Assembly (NCBI GenBank): GCA_009776515.1
Contig: WRNP01000001.1
Coordinates: 1-20,583 of the forward strand
Source of the DNA: Dehalococcoidia bacterium
Lineage (GTDB): Bacteria > Chloroflexota > Dehalococcoidia > Dehalococcoidales > UBA1222
Direction of reading: 5' to 3'
Length of the DNA: 20,583 nt
This document shows positions 1 through 7,401 of this stretch, piece by piece; the first letter of the stretch is position 1, and each line of letters begins with the position of its first letter. The notes beneath the pieces are model-generated. The model had not been told where the DNA came from, made no database searches, and saw only the letters and a program-made list of their open reading frames with translations. Made by a program: the position numbers and the translations under genes.

Positions 1-182
1 AGCATGCGAGAAGTTGCAGGATCATAATGCCTAGCCCTTAAGTAGTAAGTCCCGCTCTCACTGTCATAGTACTCAGCACAGTATCTGAAGGGATTAGAGT
101 CGTTGGGGTCGGGGTTGAGTTCGTTACCGATCCAGCAAGAGTCGTATGATACCCACTGTGTGCGGGGAACTCCGGGGGATAT
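1..182 (-). pseudogene. RHS/YD-repeat protein fragment (partial at left edge)
   Basis: Translating the minus strand in the frame whose codons begin at 149, 146 and so on gives an RHS-associated core signature: a GNELNP-like lead-in, then FRYCAEYYDSESGTYYLRAR followed by HYDPATSRM. The family hallmark is RYxGEYYDxESGLYYLRARYYDPxxGRF, so the match is clear by eye. The gene runs off the window at position 1, so its C-terminal end lies outside. On the upstream side the frame meets TGA at 183-185 after only about 60 codons, and the residues before about position 150 no longer look like RHS. This is therefore a truncated remnant, not an intact toxin-delivery protein. I did not check whether a frameshifted upstream part exists beyond 183; the next 60 bases show none. 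Confidence 0.75.
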
Positions 183-241
183 TCAGTTGTTAAGGTGCGC
201 GGGGCGGCTTATGCAATGGGAGAACGGGTATTCGATATGCG

Positions 242-493
242 CTAGGTGTTTACGGCTTCTTTTGCTGTTCCGACGGCTAAAGCCTCTGCCATACGACGCC
301 TAGCCTCCGCCTTGATGACAGGGTCTCTGGGAAGAGCCATAAGAGCCTTGGCGCGCTCAGCACCTCTGCGAGTATCTTCGCATATTTCCTCTGGCGTCAT
401 CCCTTTGCGACGTTCGTAATGCCACTCCCTGATCTTGTGAATATCCTCAATTGTAAAAGCGGGGCTTATTTTCGGTTTGGGTATGTTATTCAT
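242..493 (-). CDS. Small protein partnered with PIN toxin (possible antitoxin)
   Basis: An 83-residue basic, helix-rich protein of unknown function, beginning MNNIPKPKISPAFTIEDI and containing IHKIREWHYERRKGMTPEEI. The ATG at 493 is preferred to a TTG at 511 because GGAGG lies 8 nt before it and because the longer version would include that Shine-Dalgarno. It overlaps the end of the upstream PIN-domain gene by 8 bp, which suggests translational coupling. Short proteins with this IREW..ER.K motif, to my recollection, sit next to PIN-domain genes, so an antitoxin role is plausible. The order here is toxin first, partner second, the reverse of classical vapBC. No DNA-binding motif (AbrB, RHH, Phd) is recognisable, so the antitoxin role is inference from position only. 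Confidence 0.6.
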   Translation of the reverse strand: MNNIPKPKISPAFTIEDIHKIREWHYERRKGMTPEEICEDTRRGAERAKALMALPRDPVIKAEARRRMAEALAVGTAKEAVNT

Positions 494-971
494 CGTTAAT
501 TCCTCCATCAATGAGCGTCGAAGGCGTGCAGATTATTATATCTTTATAACCGCCTGTTGCTGCAATTTTCCTCGTCCCCTGTATTGTCTTGATGTTGACT
601 ATATGCTTAAAGTTCCAGGACACGATTATATCACAGCCTGAGATTAAGGCGGCGGCAATATGGCGGCAGTCGCCAAAGTTCTTCTCTTTTAAGATGTCGA
701 GGTCAATAAACTTGCTAGCGAGGGCTACAGCAGCACTGCCAGCCTTTGCAAGATCGTATCCAATACTGTCAAGATACTCAAAAAGATAGCTTCTCTTCGG
801 CTCATCGCAAGCTTCCAACTCATCAAGTACGACATCTGACAAAACGATGTCGTATATTCCCTCTTCCAGTCTCCTCCAAAACTTAAGCGTATCCCCCATC
901 ATATCGGGGGCATCAGGGGCATCAAGGTGGCTGATGACTGAGGTGTCAAGGTAAATCTTTAGCTTGGTCAT
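486..971 (-). CDS. PIN-domain ribonuclease, VapC-like toxin
   Basis: A 161-residue PIN-fold protein. Acidic residues in the usual pattern are visible: D9 in the N-terminal KIYLDTSVIS strand, E51 in VVLDELE, D101 in FGDCRHIAAAL and D114 in GCDIIVSWN, followed by FKHI. In this family these residues bind metal and the enzyme cleaves RNA, often tRNA or rRNA. The ATG at 971 was chosen because it begins directly before the conserved first strand and is preceded by GAGAGG 4-5 nt away. An upstream in-frame extension to 1061 would run into the transposase fragment and is unlikely. The downstream small gene overlaps its 3' end. It is inferred to be the toxin of a two-gene toxin-antitoxin module; the activity is not demonstrable from sequence. 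Confidence 0.82.
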   Translation of the reverse strand: MTKLKIYLDTSVISHLDAPDAPDMMGDTLKFWRRLEEGIYDIVLSDVVLDELEACDEPKRSYLFEYLDSIGYDLAKAGSAAVALASKFIDLDILKEKNFGDCRHIAAALISGCDIIVSWNFKHIVNIKTIQGTRKIAATGGYKDIIICTPSTLIDGGINDE

Positions 972-1023
972 CTGTCCTCTCTCTGTATCTACCCAAGGAT
1001 TATAGCTCATGGCTGGATTAATT

Positions 1024-1293
1024 TCAGGCTCTCTTCGCATTAAGCATGGGCGGATTGGCATACTCCTCTCCCTTGGTCAGCATAGTCCAGATGATATTCA
1101 CCAGTCTGCGCTGGACGCACTTAAGAGCTTGCTTCTTGGTCTTACCTTCGGATAGTTTCCGATGGTAGTATTCGTAGAAGAAGGGATTTAGTATCTTATA
1201 CGATGGGGCAGTAATGAGACGGACGGATAACAGATAAAGAGCGGCATTGAGTTCTCGATTGCCTCGCTTGTTGGCAAGCTGTAGGATCCGTAG
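1024..1293 (-). pseudogene. IS110-family transposase, C-terminal fragment
   Basis: The minus strand encodes LANKRGNRELNAALYLLSVR, then an FFYEYYHRKLSEGKTKKQAL segment and RRLVNIIWTML before a TGA at 1024-1026. This matches the end of the Transposase_20 domain of IS110-family transposases, where KRGNRxLRxALY and FYxRKxxEGKxxKxAL are conserved. Only about 85-90 codons survive; the frame is closed by TAA at 1294-1296 and the RuvC-like N-terminal domain is absent. IS110 elements move with a bridge RNA and have no long terminal inverted repeats, so the element ends cannot be placed here. The remnant sits 52 bp upstream of the PIN gene, in the same orientation, and marks this block as a site of past insertion. 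Confidence 0.8.
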
Positions 1294-1346
1294 TTATGCA
1301 AAAATATGAGCCCGTCAGGCAATTACCCACACAAAACAGCGAAGAG

Positions 1347-1364
1347 CCGCCTATTTTAAGGCGG
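1347..1364 (-). terminator. Hairpin downstream of the 573-aa gene
   Basis: CCGCCT at 1347-1352 and AGGCGG at 1359-1364 form a perfect 6-bp GC-rich stem with a 6-nt loop, 25 nt after the stop of the 573-residue gene. On the minus strand it is followed by CTCTTCGCTGTTTTG, so a proper U-tract is missing directly after the stem. It may be a weak terminator. A second AGGCGG copy lies at 1375-1380. Confidence 0.35.
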
Positions 1365-1389
1365 TAATACTTTGAGGCGGGATTACGAT

Positions 1390-3111
1390 TTACCAAAAGA
1401 TGTTCCGCGCAACTATATTGGCAGCGGACTGGCTCTCTCCCAGTATAGTTAACACCTCGACTTTCGCGAGATCAATGAGTTGCGCCAACTTGACAGAAGC
1501 CATCCGTTCGGCCTCTTTGAGTACGAACTTGATGTCCAGCGGATCTTCGGAGAGCATTTCAGGTTCATCGTTGAACACATCAATCAATGCTTTCAACTCC
1601 TCCACGCATGATTTGAGATTATTGGCATAGTCGTAGAAGAGAACCCCTTCTCCGGCATAATAGTGTTGGTCAATTTTGGCCACTGCCTGCTCAAACGCAA
1701 TAAGCTCAATTAGCACTTCCTCGGCTTGTTCCCTCCATTCTGCTGTCGCTTGCCGCAGACAAGCCTCGCCGGGGTTCTTGTGAGCTGAATATATGGTTCG
1801 CTGTTTTAAGCGAGGGGCTAGGCTATCATAGTACACAGCGAAGCTCGCCTCACTGACCGAGAGGTGCAACTTATGGGCAACAATACCGGAGAGGCTCCCA
1901 GGAGAATCTCCGCTGTCCAGCCAATCATTCCACGAGCCTGTTACAAAGCCATCGTAGATATTTTGTGTTAGATCTTCCCCTCTCAGATATCCCGACCACG
2001 AGCAAAAGTCACTAAAACTTATGCATAGCCTACCATCAATTTCTTGCGTCCGTCCTTGGAATTTACCTATCTTTCGGCGAGCCTTTTGCCAAAGCACCAT
2101 GAGCTCTTCCCAACTTATGGTGCTTTCACCTCTGCGGGAATACTGCGGCCAAGCCAGCTCATGTCCATCTATCTTAGTAGCCTCGTACCCTTTGTTTTCA
2201 AGCATGGCGCCAAGCTCCGCCAGCTCGGCGACATAGCAGTCAATCCACTCGCCCTGCACCAGGGGAACTTCTTTCAGAAAAGGAATGGGTACTGCACGGA
2301 TGAAGATTGTTCTGCCAGATAGGACTTTGCCTGTTTTAAGGAGAGCATGGAACTTTGATACCATTCTTTTTAACTGTTTCCCATATATGGCATCTTTCAT
2401 GGTAGAGAGACCATTGGTGTAATCCTCGCCGGATTTGAACCTCTCAAACTCTGCTTGCTCATCAAAGCACGCCCGCGTCTCCTGCTCATTGTCGCCAGTG
2501 AGGTTGGGCAAGTACCGGCCTCCGCTACCATATTTGTAGGAGCTATCCGGAAGACTGGTCTCGCCTTGATTGTGAAGATGCCCCCTAAGCCACTCGTCCA
2601 ACATCTCCTCCTCTTCTAATCCATCCCAAACGGTGACATGATTACGGATAGCAGCCCTTACCGCCTCAGCCATGCCTGGCTCTACGGGATAAGGCCTGTT
2701 TTTAGCTATACTGGAGCTCAAAACGACGCTCGTACCCTGGCAATTGCCCTGCCAAATGATAGTCTGGTATTTCTCTACCAATCTCTGTAGCTTCTCACCC
2801 CATACCATGCTAGCGATCAGGTAATCCTGGTTCACCTGATCGTGGAGTTTAACCAGAAACATCGCATCTTTCATCGCCAGATCTGCATGCGTCTCTAATT
2901 CGTTTTTGTTAAGTATGGGAGTTTTCAGGCTGTTTTGAATTACCCGCGATATCAGGCGAGGCACAGGTGAATCCTCAACGGACATCGTGTGCAGATAATT
3001 AATATACTCTGTAAGGTTAGGATACTCGTGGATTTTCTTAAGCCATACCAGAACTTCTCGCTTTGGTCCAAGGTGCCTTTCTAGTCTGGAGAGCCGATTA
3101 GCTTGTTGCAT
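1390..3111 (-). CDS. Unknown 573-residue protein, likely mobile-element cargo
   Basis: I do not recognise this protein. It is 573 residues, soluble, with no signal peptide or membrane segment, mixed charged helices and a Trp-rich middle (SWEELMVLWQKARRKIGKFQ; FCSWSGYL). The C-terminal third looks helical and acidic. The start was set at ATG 3111, not 3126, because GGAGG lies 6 nt upstream of 3111, and the more upstream ATG (followed by CGGAGG) would contain that site. With this start the gene overlaps the preceding 207-residue gene by 14 bp, so the two are almost certainly co-translated. Together with the Cys/His-motif protein it resembles paired genes of integrated elements, perhaps phage packaging or structural genes, but no terminase, portal or nuclease motif is visible. 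Function unknown. Confidence 0.75.
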   Translation of the reverse strand: MQQANRLSRLERHLGPKREVLVWLKKIHEYPNLTEYINYLHTMSVEDSPVPRLISRVIQNSLKTPILNKNELETHADLAMKDAMFLVKLHDQVNQDYLIASMVWGEKLQRLVEKYQTIIWQGNCQGTSVVLSSSIAKNRPYPVEPGMAEAVRAAIRNHVTVWDGLEEEEMLDEWLRGHLHNQGETSLPDSSYKYGSGGRYLPNLTGDNEQETRACFDEQAEFERFKSGEDYTNGLSTMKDAIYGKQLKRMVSKFHALLKTGKVLSGRTIFIRAVPIPFLKEVPLVQGEWIDCYVAELAELGAMLENKGYEATKIDGHELAWPQYSRRGESTISWEELMVLWQKARRKIGKFQGRTQEIDGRLCISFSDFCSWSGYLRGEDLTQNIYDGFVTGSWNDWLDSGDSPGSLSGIVAHKLHLSVSEASFAVYYDSLAPRLKQRTIYSAHKNPGEACLRQATAEWREQAEEVLIELIAFEQAVAKIDQHYYAGEGVLFYDYANNLKSCVEELKALIDVFNDEPEMLSEDPLDIKFVLKEAERMASVKLAQLIDLAKVEVLTILGESQSAANIVARNIFW

Positions 3112-3721
3112 CAGTTTCCTCCGCATAGGGTATTTCTAACAGAACCGGTTCATCGGCGAGAAAGATGGATTCATCTGGTAAATCCTTTTGTTGCAAGCGC
3201 ATGGCCTGCTCCAGGGCAATAAGGCGCTGTTCATATTCATTCGTCTCCAGAGCGCGAAGCGCAACCTGAGCTATATAAACCAGTGTACGATTCCGGCTAA
3301 GGCTGTTCTCCAGGCTGAGGGTGTCCAATGCCGCAACTTCTATTAGACGGCGAATATCAGAAGCGCTTTCTAATCCCTTGAAGTCCCAGGTTCCGGAAAG
3401 GGCAACCTCCTGCTTCCGTCTAAGTCCTCCTAGGCGGCGGGCTTCCTGCACTTCTTCCGCATGCTCCGGACAATGCATGCGGCAGTAGTCGCTGTCTTTG
3501 AGAGGCGGAGCCATGCAAGGCTTACTCGAACCCAAATTGAAGGCACAGGCTCTTTTCGTGACCGTTTTGATGCTTCTGCCAACTGGAGAGGCGAGCCCCC
3601 TGGTGCTCTCGGCAGAGAGCGTTGACTTTCCGCCACGAACACATTCGAGATAATTTGATTGAGGCTCGAGTTCGTCGGGGAGAGAACGGGGATTCCGCGG
3701 CTTTGTTGTCTTTAGTGCCAT
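3098..3721 (-). CDS. Cys/His-motif protein of the GxPCxAP..DYCxxH type
   Basis: A 207-residue protein with a putative zinc knuckle at about residues 58-85: CAFNLGSSKPCMAPPLKDSD followed by YCRMHCPEH. This resembles the widespread (R)C.....GxPCxxPxxxGSDYCxxHxP motif of small proteins found in phage-like and integrated elements of Chloroflexota and Actinobacteria. It is followed by an Ala/Arg/Gly stretch (EARRLGGLRRK) and by a helical region (SDIRRLIEVAALDTLSLENS...) that is typical of the same group, where it ends in a leucine-rich coiled segment. Their function is unknown; a small-terminase-like or DNA-binding role is often guessed. The start ATG at 3721 has AGGAGG 6-7 nt upstream. It heads a two-gene operon with the 573-residue protein, overlapping it by 14 bp. 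Confidence 0.75.
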   Translation of the reverse strand: MALKTTKPRNPRSLPDELEPQSNYLECVRGGKSTLSAESTRGLASPVGRSIKTVTKRACAFNLGSSKPCMAPPLKDSDYCRMHCPEHAEEVQEARRLGGLRRKQEVALSGTWDFKGLESASDIRRLIEVAALDTLSLENSLSRNRTLVYIAQVALRALETNEYEQRLIALEQAMRLQQKDLPDESIFLADEPVLLEIPYAEETDATS

Positions 3722-4117
3722 TTAAAACCTCCTGATCATTGCGGGATGGCCAATTATTTCTACTGACTGCGCGTTCTTTATGCTGTAATCTGGCCTATAC
3801 GAATGATACCAGTACATATGTGCAGAACACAAGTGCTGTATACGAGTAACATTTGGGTTGTTAAGATGTTATGAAGGCCGATCTCTGAACTGTATGCTTT
3901 ATAGTGCCTTTTGTTACAAATCGCCTGTGCTCAAGCCAATGGTGATGCCATGAAGTACAGGATGGCGCAACAATCTCAGGCTAGGGGTTAATAATGGGGC
4001 AACAGGCCCAATTCATTTCATGTGGCCAGGCCACCATTTGCCACCTTTGCTGGCAAGAGGGGGATGGTGACGACACGATAAGCATCGTGCCAAAAGACTC
4101 GCAGGCGGGATAGGGGG
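3722..4117. other. Gene-free spacer between accessory block and sel cassette
   Basis: About 395 bp without a convincing gene or RNA. Apart from the candidate promoter near 3803-3832, the only structure seen is a 6-bp hairpin (CACGAT/ATCGTG, 4074-4089) located 28 nt after the selB stop. It lacks a U-tract and is a poor terminator. No tRNA or direct-repeat attachment site was found at this junction. Confidence 0.5.
3803..3832 (-). promoter_or_regulatory. Candidate promoter for the 207-aa/573-aa operon
   Basis: On the minus strand, TTGTGT (3827-3832) is followed after 18 nt by TATCAT (3803-3808), with a TG at 3810-3811 making an extended -10. Transcription would start near 3796, giving a leader of about 75 nt. 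The architecture closely resembles the candidate promoter at 20549-20578. Confidence 0.35.
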
Positions 4118-6001
4118 CTACCCTGCCGTCTTCTTGCCCGCCACGCGTATGTCTCCCTCGCGGCGGGTGATGCCCAATCTATCCAAGTAGGTGAGCAAAG
4201 GAACACTGAACTTGCGCGAATAGCCAAAGCGAGCGCTCAGATCCTGAATGGCAACCTGCCCTTTCTCCTTAAGCAAGCGCACTACTTCAGACTCCACTGC
4301 TGCAAATTGCGCGGCACTCACAAGCACCCCCTCCGGCAGCTCCACCAATTCCCCATGCTGAGCAAGGTATCTCAACACTCCTGCACTACCTGGAAGCTCA
4401 ACGGCGATTTCCCTGGCTGTGGGCGGTGCCGCGGGATTATTATGGAACATCCGACGGATGGCCGCCGCCTGCGCCTCCTGTTGGGGAGAGAGCTGCTGGC
4501 GATGCTCGGGAAGTGCCAGGGCATCCTCGAGGCGCACCAGTTTGCCCGCTGAGACAAGTTCTTGCACCAGGGCATCGAAGATATCCTTATCCAACCCTAG
4601 GGCGCTCTGGGCAGCTGCTTGGGAGAGGCCTTTCTTCAACCGATCGGCCTCGTGTTCCGCCTTAGCCATAGACAAAATCTCATCGCTCACCCCTTGCCAA
4701 AAAGCAAGGTCAACGAGGCACTGCCCTGCGGATGCGAGGCGCTTGTGTCGCAATAGCTCTTTTATCGTGTGGTCAATCTCTGCCTGAGAGAAAGGGCTCG
4801 ACGCAAGCATGCCGCCTATTGCTAAACAATGTCTTTTAGCCACTTCAGCTAGAATAATATCCGAAAGCTCCAGGCTTTTTCTTCTTTCCAAAGAGGCTTG
4901 CCGCGCTGGCACTTCAGCTAGCTTAAACCTCTCCGCCAGGGGATCAAGGATAACCCCGCCACCAATGGTCAAGGGCGGTGACTGCCGACGGATGATAAAG
5001 CGCTCTCCGATATAAGCGGATACACCATCGCTTAGGCGAAGCTGAGCAAAGGCGCTCTCGCCAGGGTTAAGAAGCCGGGGGCCGATCAAAGCCACTCGCC
5101 CCAGCATCTCGCGGGTCTCCATAAAAATATCAACCTCAGCCATATTCTTAAGAGGAGCTTCCAAACCAAAAAGAAGCCTAAGCTCCGTGTCCAAGATGCG
5201 ACTGGTGGGTAGCGCTGCCGATAACACCAGATCGCCACGCCTGAGATCATCTCGCTTTACGCCCGCAAGATTGAGGGCTACCCGACTTCCAGGCATGGCC
5301 TCCGGGCGGAGTTGTTTATAGCTCTCCACACTGCGGATGCGTACAGGAAGTCCTCCAGGCGAGAGTACCGCATCTTCACCTGTCCGGAAGACACCGCCAG
5401 AGAGGGTGCCCGTCACGACCACACCTGCGCCTTTGATGGTGAACACACGGTCAACCGGCAAGCGTGGCTTGCCCGTATTCCGGCGTGGTGCAAGCCGAGC
5501 GGCAAGTTCCGCGATAGCTCGCCGCATCTCTTCTATGCCTTCTCCCGTGCGGGCACTCACACGCAAAATGGGCGAGCCGTCCAGCCCGGTGCCCGCAAGG
5601 TGCCGGGATATGTCCTCACTCACCAGATCAAGCCAAGCAGGATCAGAAGCCAAGTCTATCTTATTGAGCGCCACTAAGCCACAGCCGATACCCAATAAAT
5701 CCAATATCCTTAAGTGCTCCTCGGTCTGAGGCATCCAGCCATCATCTGCAGCCACTACCAGCAACACAGCATCCACCCCAAAAAGCCCGGGAATGACGTT
5801 ATGGACAAACTGCTTATGCCCCGGCACGTCCACCATGCCCACCACTTCGCCCGATGGTAGTGGCAGCCAGGCAAATCCCAAATCAATAGTCATGCCACGC
5901 TTTTTTTCCTCCGGCAGGCGATCGGGATCAATGGCGGTTAGAGCTGTGATGAGGGATGATTTGCCATGGTCAATATGACCGGCCGTGGCTAAGGTCAGCA
6001 A
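4118..6001 (-). CDS. selB: Selenocysteine-specific elongation factor SelB
   Basis: This is the translation GTPase that carries Sec-tRNA-Sec to the ribosome and binds the SECIS hairpin of the mRNA. It is 627 residues (E. coli SelB is 614). GTPase motifs are clear: G1 GHIDHGKS at residues 8-15, switch region RGMTIDLGFAW near 36-45, G3 DVPGH at 58-62 and NKID at 113-116. SelB, unlike EF-Tu, has this short GHIDHGKS form and the MTIDLGFAWL signature. Domains II and III follow (about 170-360). The C-terminal third (about 370-620) is the winged-helix region that in SelB binds SECIS RNA, ending in FGYSRKFSVPLLTYLDRLGI. The start is TTG at 6001, inside the last codons of selA: the selA TGA (5995-5997) overlaps it by 7 bp, indicating coupling. 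AAGGTG lies a short distance upstream. Confidence 0.95.
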   Translation of the reverse strand: MLTLATAGHIDHGKSSLITALTAIDPDRLPEEKKRGMTIDLGFAWLPLPSGEVVGMVDVPGHKQFVHNVIPGLFGVDAVLLVVAADDGWMPQTEEHLRILDLLGIGCGLVALNKIDLASDPAWLDLVSEDISRHLAGTGLDGSPILRVSARTGEGIEEMRRAIAELAARLAPRRNTGKPRLPVDRVFTIKGAGVVVTGTLSGGVFRTGEDAVLSPGGLPVRIRSVESYKQLRPEAMPGSRVALNLAGVKRDDLRRGDLVLSAALPTSRILDTELRLLFGLEAPLKNMAEVDIFMETREMLGRVALIGPRLLNPGESAFAQLRLSDGVSAYIGERFIIRRQSPPLTIGGGVILDPLAERFKLAEVPARQASLERRKSLELSDIILAEVAKRHCLAIGGMLASSPFSQAEIDHTIKELLRHKRLASAGQCLVDLAFWQGVSDEILSMAKAEHEADRLKKGLSQAAAQSALGLDKDIFDALVQELVSAGKLVRLEDALALPEHRQQLSPQQEAQAAAIRRMFHNNPAAPPTAREIAVELPGSAGVLRYLAQHGELVELPEGVLVSAAQFAAVESEVVRLLKEKGQVAIQDLSARFGYSRKFSVPLLTYLDRLGITRREGDIRVAGKKTAG

Positions 6002-7401
6002 TTCCCGACACCTTGCAGCCAGGCTTCAATGACCAGTGACACAATAAGATTGTCTTGTTCTGCCATCACAGTACGCAGGTCAAGAAGAACGCGCCCATCC
6101 TCAATGCGAGCGATAAGGGGCGGATCGGCTAGGCGTAGCCGACGCACAAAGTCCTCTGGATTACCATTGGGCTTAAGGGCAAGGAGAGCGGTTGGCAGAG
6201 TCTCTTCAGGAAGCGAGCCGCCACCCACCAAACTACATCCCTCTCTTATCTCTGCCATAACGCCTCTCGCTTTTAATGGTGCGGCCACCGCCTCTGCCCG
6301 CCGGGCAATTTCCGATGGCGTCAGTGCCATCATACGCCAGACAGGCACCTGTTCCACAGCATCATTGTTAAGGTAGTGTCGCAGGGTTGCAGCAAGCGCC
6401 ACAGACGAAAGTTTGTCCAAGCGCGCCACCCGAAAGAAAGGGTGTTTAAGCAGGAGCTGAACACAACTGCTCCGACCTACCACGATACCCGCCTGCGGTC
6501 CGCCCAGAAGTTTATCTCCACTGAAAGAAACCAAGTCAGCTCCATCCCGTAGCGCCTCCTGCACGGTAGGCTCGTGACGCAGTCCATAGACAGCAGAATC
6601 AAGTAGCGCCCCACTACCCAGGTCATAGACCACTGGCAGGCTATACACACGTCCGAGCTCTGCCAGTTCCGCCAGGCTGGCATCACAAACAAAACCACGC
6701 TGGATAAAGTTGCTAGGATGTACTTTCAGTAAGATGGCCGTATTACCACTGATTGCTTGGGCATAGTCACCCACACTAGTCCGGTTGGTAGTCCCCACCT
6801 CGCGCAGGATAACCCCGCTTTGGGCCATGATCTCTGGTACACGGAAGCCACCACCGATTTGTACTAGCTCGCCACGAGAGACTATGGCTTCCTTGCCATG
6901 AGCCAAAGCCACCAAGATAAGTAGTACAGCTGCCGCATTGTTATTCACCGCCAGAGCATCTTCTGCACCGGTTAAGGCATTCAGAAGCCGCCTGAGCTCA
7001 GGCGTGCGTGCCCCTCGCTCGCCCGTATCCAAATCGCTCTCCAAATTAAGGTAAGTGCCCCCCAAGCGAGCAATTGCTTCTAAAGCGCCGCTGGAGAGCG
7101 GGGCTCGCCCCAGATTGGTATGCAAAATGATCCCCGTGGCGTTCACGACATGACTTAAAAACCCCGGCCATTGTGCGTTAAGCAACCGGGCAACCTGAGC
7201 CGCGATGTCTTTCTTGGAAGGTACAGCATGCCGCACGGGGGCATCACGGCGTAGCTCAGCAAGCACTTGCTGGATGGCACGAGTGACCAGTGTATGCGAA
7301 TAGCGAGCCACTAGGGGCATTATCTCGGGAGAGGCAAGTAGCTTTTCCACCGACGGCAGGAGGCGCAGAGAGAAACCCTGTGGCTCATCTGACCGGCTCA
7401 T
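5995..7401 (-). CDS. selA: L-seryl-tRNA(Sec) selenium transferase SelA
   Basis: A PLP enzyme that converts Ser-tRNA-Sec to Sec-tRNA-Sec with selenophosphate from SelD. It is 468 residues with the chosen start, matching the family (E. coli 463). Diagnostic motifs are NATGIILHTNLGRAPL near 87-102, GAEDALAVNNNAAAVLL near 145-161 and the PLP-lysine motif SFSGDKLLGGPQAG with the lysine at 297. The start ATG at 7401 overlaps the selD stop as ATGA. The frame is open to 7440, but that would put the N-terminus inside selD, so the overlap start is preferred. It is followed immediately by selB. The upstream Shine-Dalgarno is weak (GAAAG), consistent with translation by re-initiation after selD. Confidence 0.95.
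   Translation of the reverse strand: MSRSDEPQGFSLRLLPSVEKLLASPEIMPLVARYSHTLVTRAIQQVLAELRRDAPVRHAVPSKKDIAAQVARLLNAQWPGFLSHVVNATGIILHTNLGRAPLSSGALEAIARLGGTYLNLESDLDTGERGARTPELRRLLNALTGAEDALAVNNNAAAVLLILVALAHGKEAIVSRGELVQIGGGFRVPEIMAQSGVILREVGTTNRTSVGDYAQAISGNTAILLKVHPSNFIQRGFVCDASLAELAELGRVYSLPVVYDLGSGALLDSAVYGLRHEPTVQEALRDGADLVSFSGDKLLGGPQAGIVVGRSSCVQLLLKHPFFRVARLDKLSSVALAATLRHYLNNDAVEQVPVWRMMALTPSEIARRAEAVAAPLKARGVMAEIREGCSLVGGGSLPEETLPTALLALKPNGNPEDFVRRLRLADPPLIARIEDGRVLLDLRTVMAEQDNLIVSLVIEAWLQGVGNC

Noticed and set aside
4074..4089. Terminator after selB
   Set aside because: The hairpin has only 6 bp and no U-tract on the minus strand.
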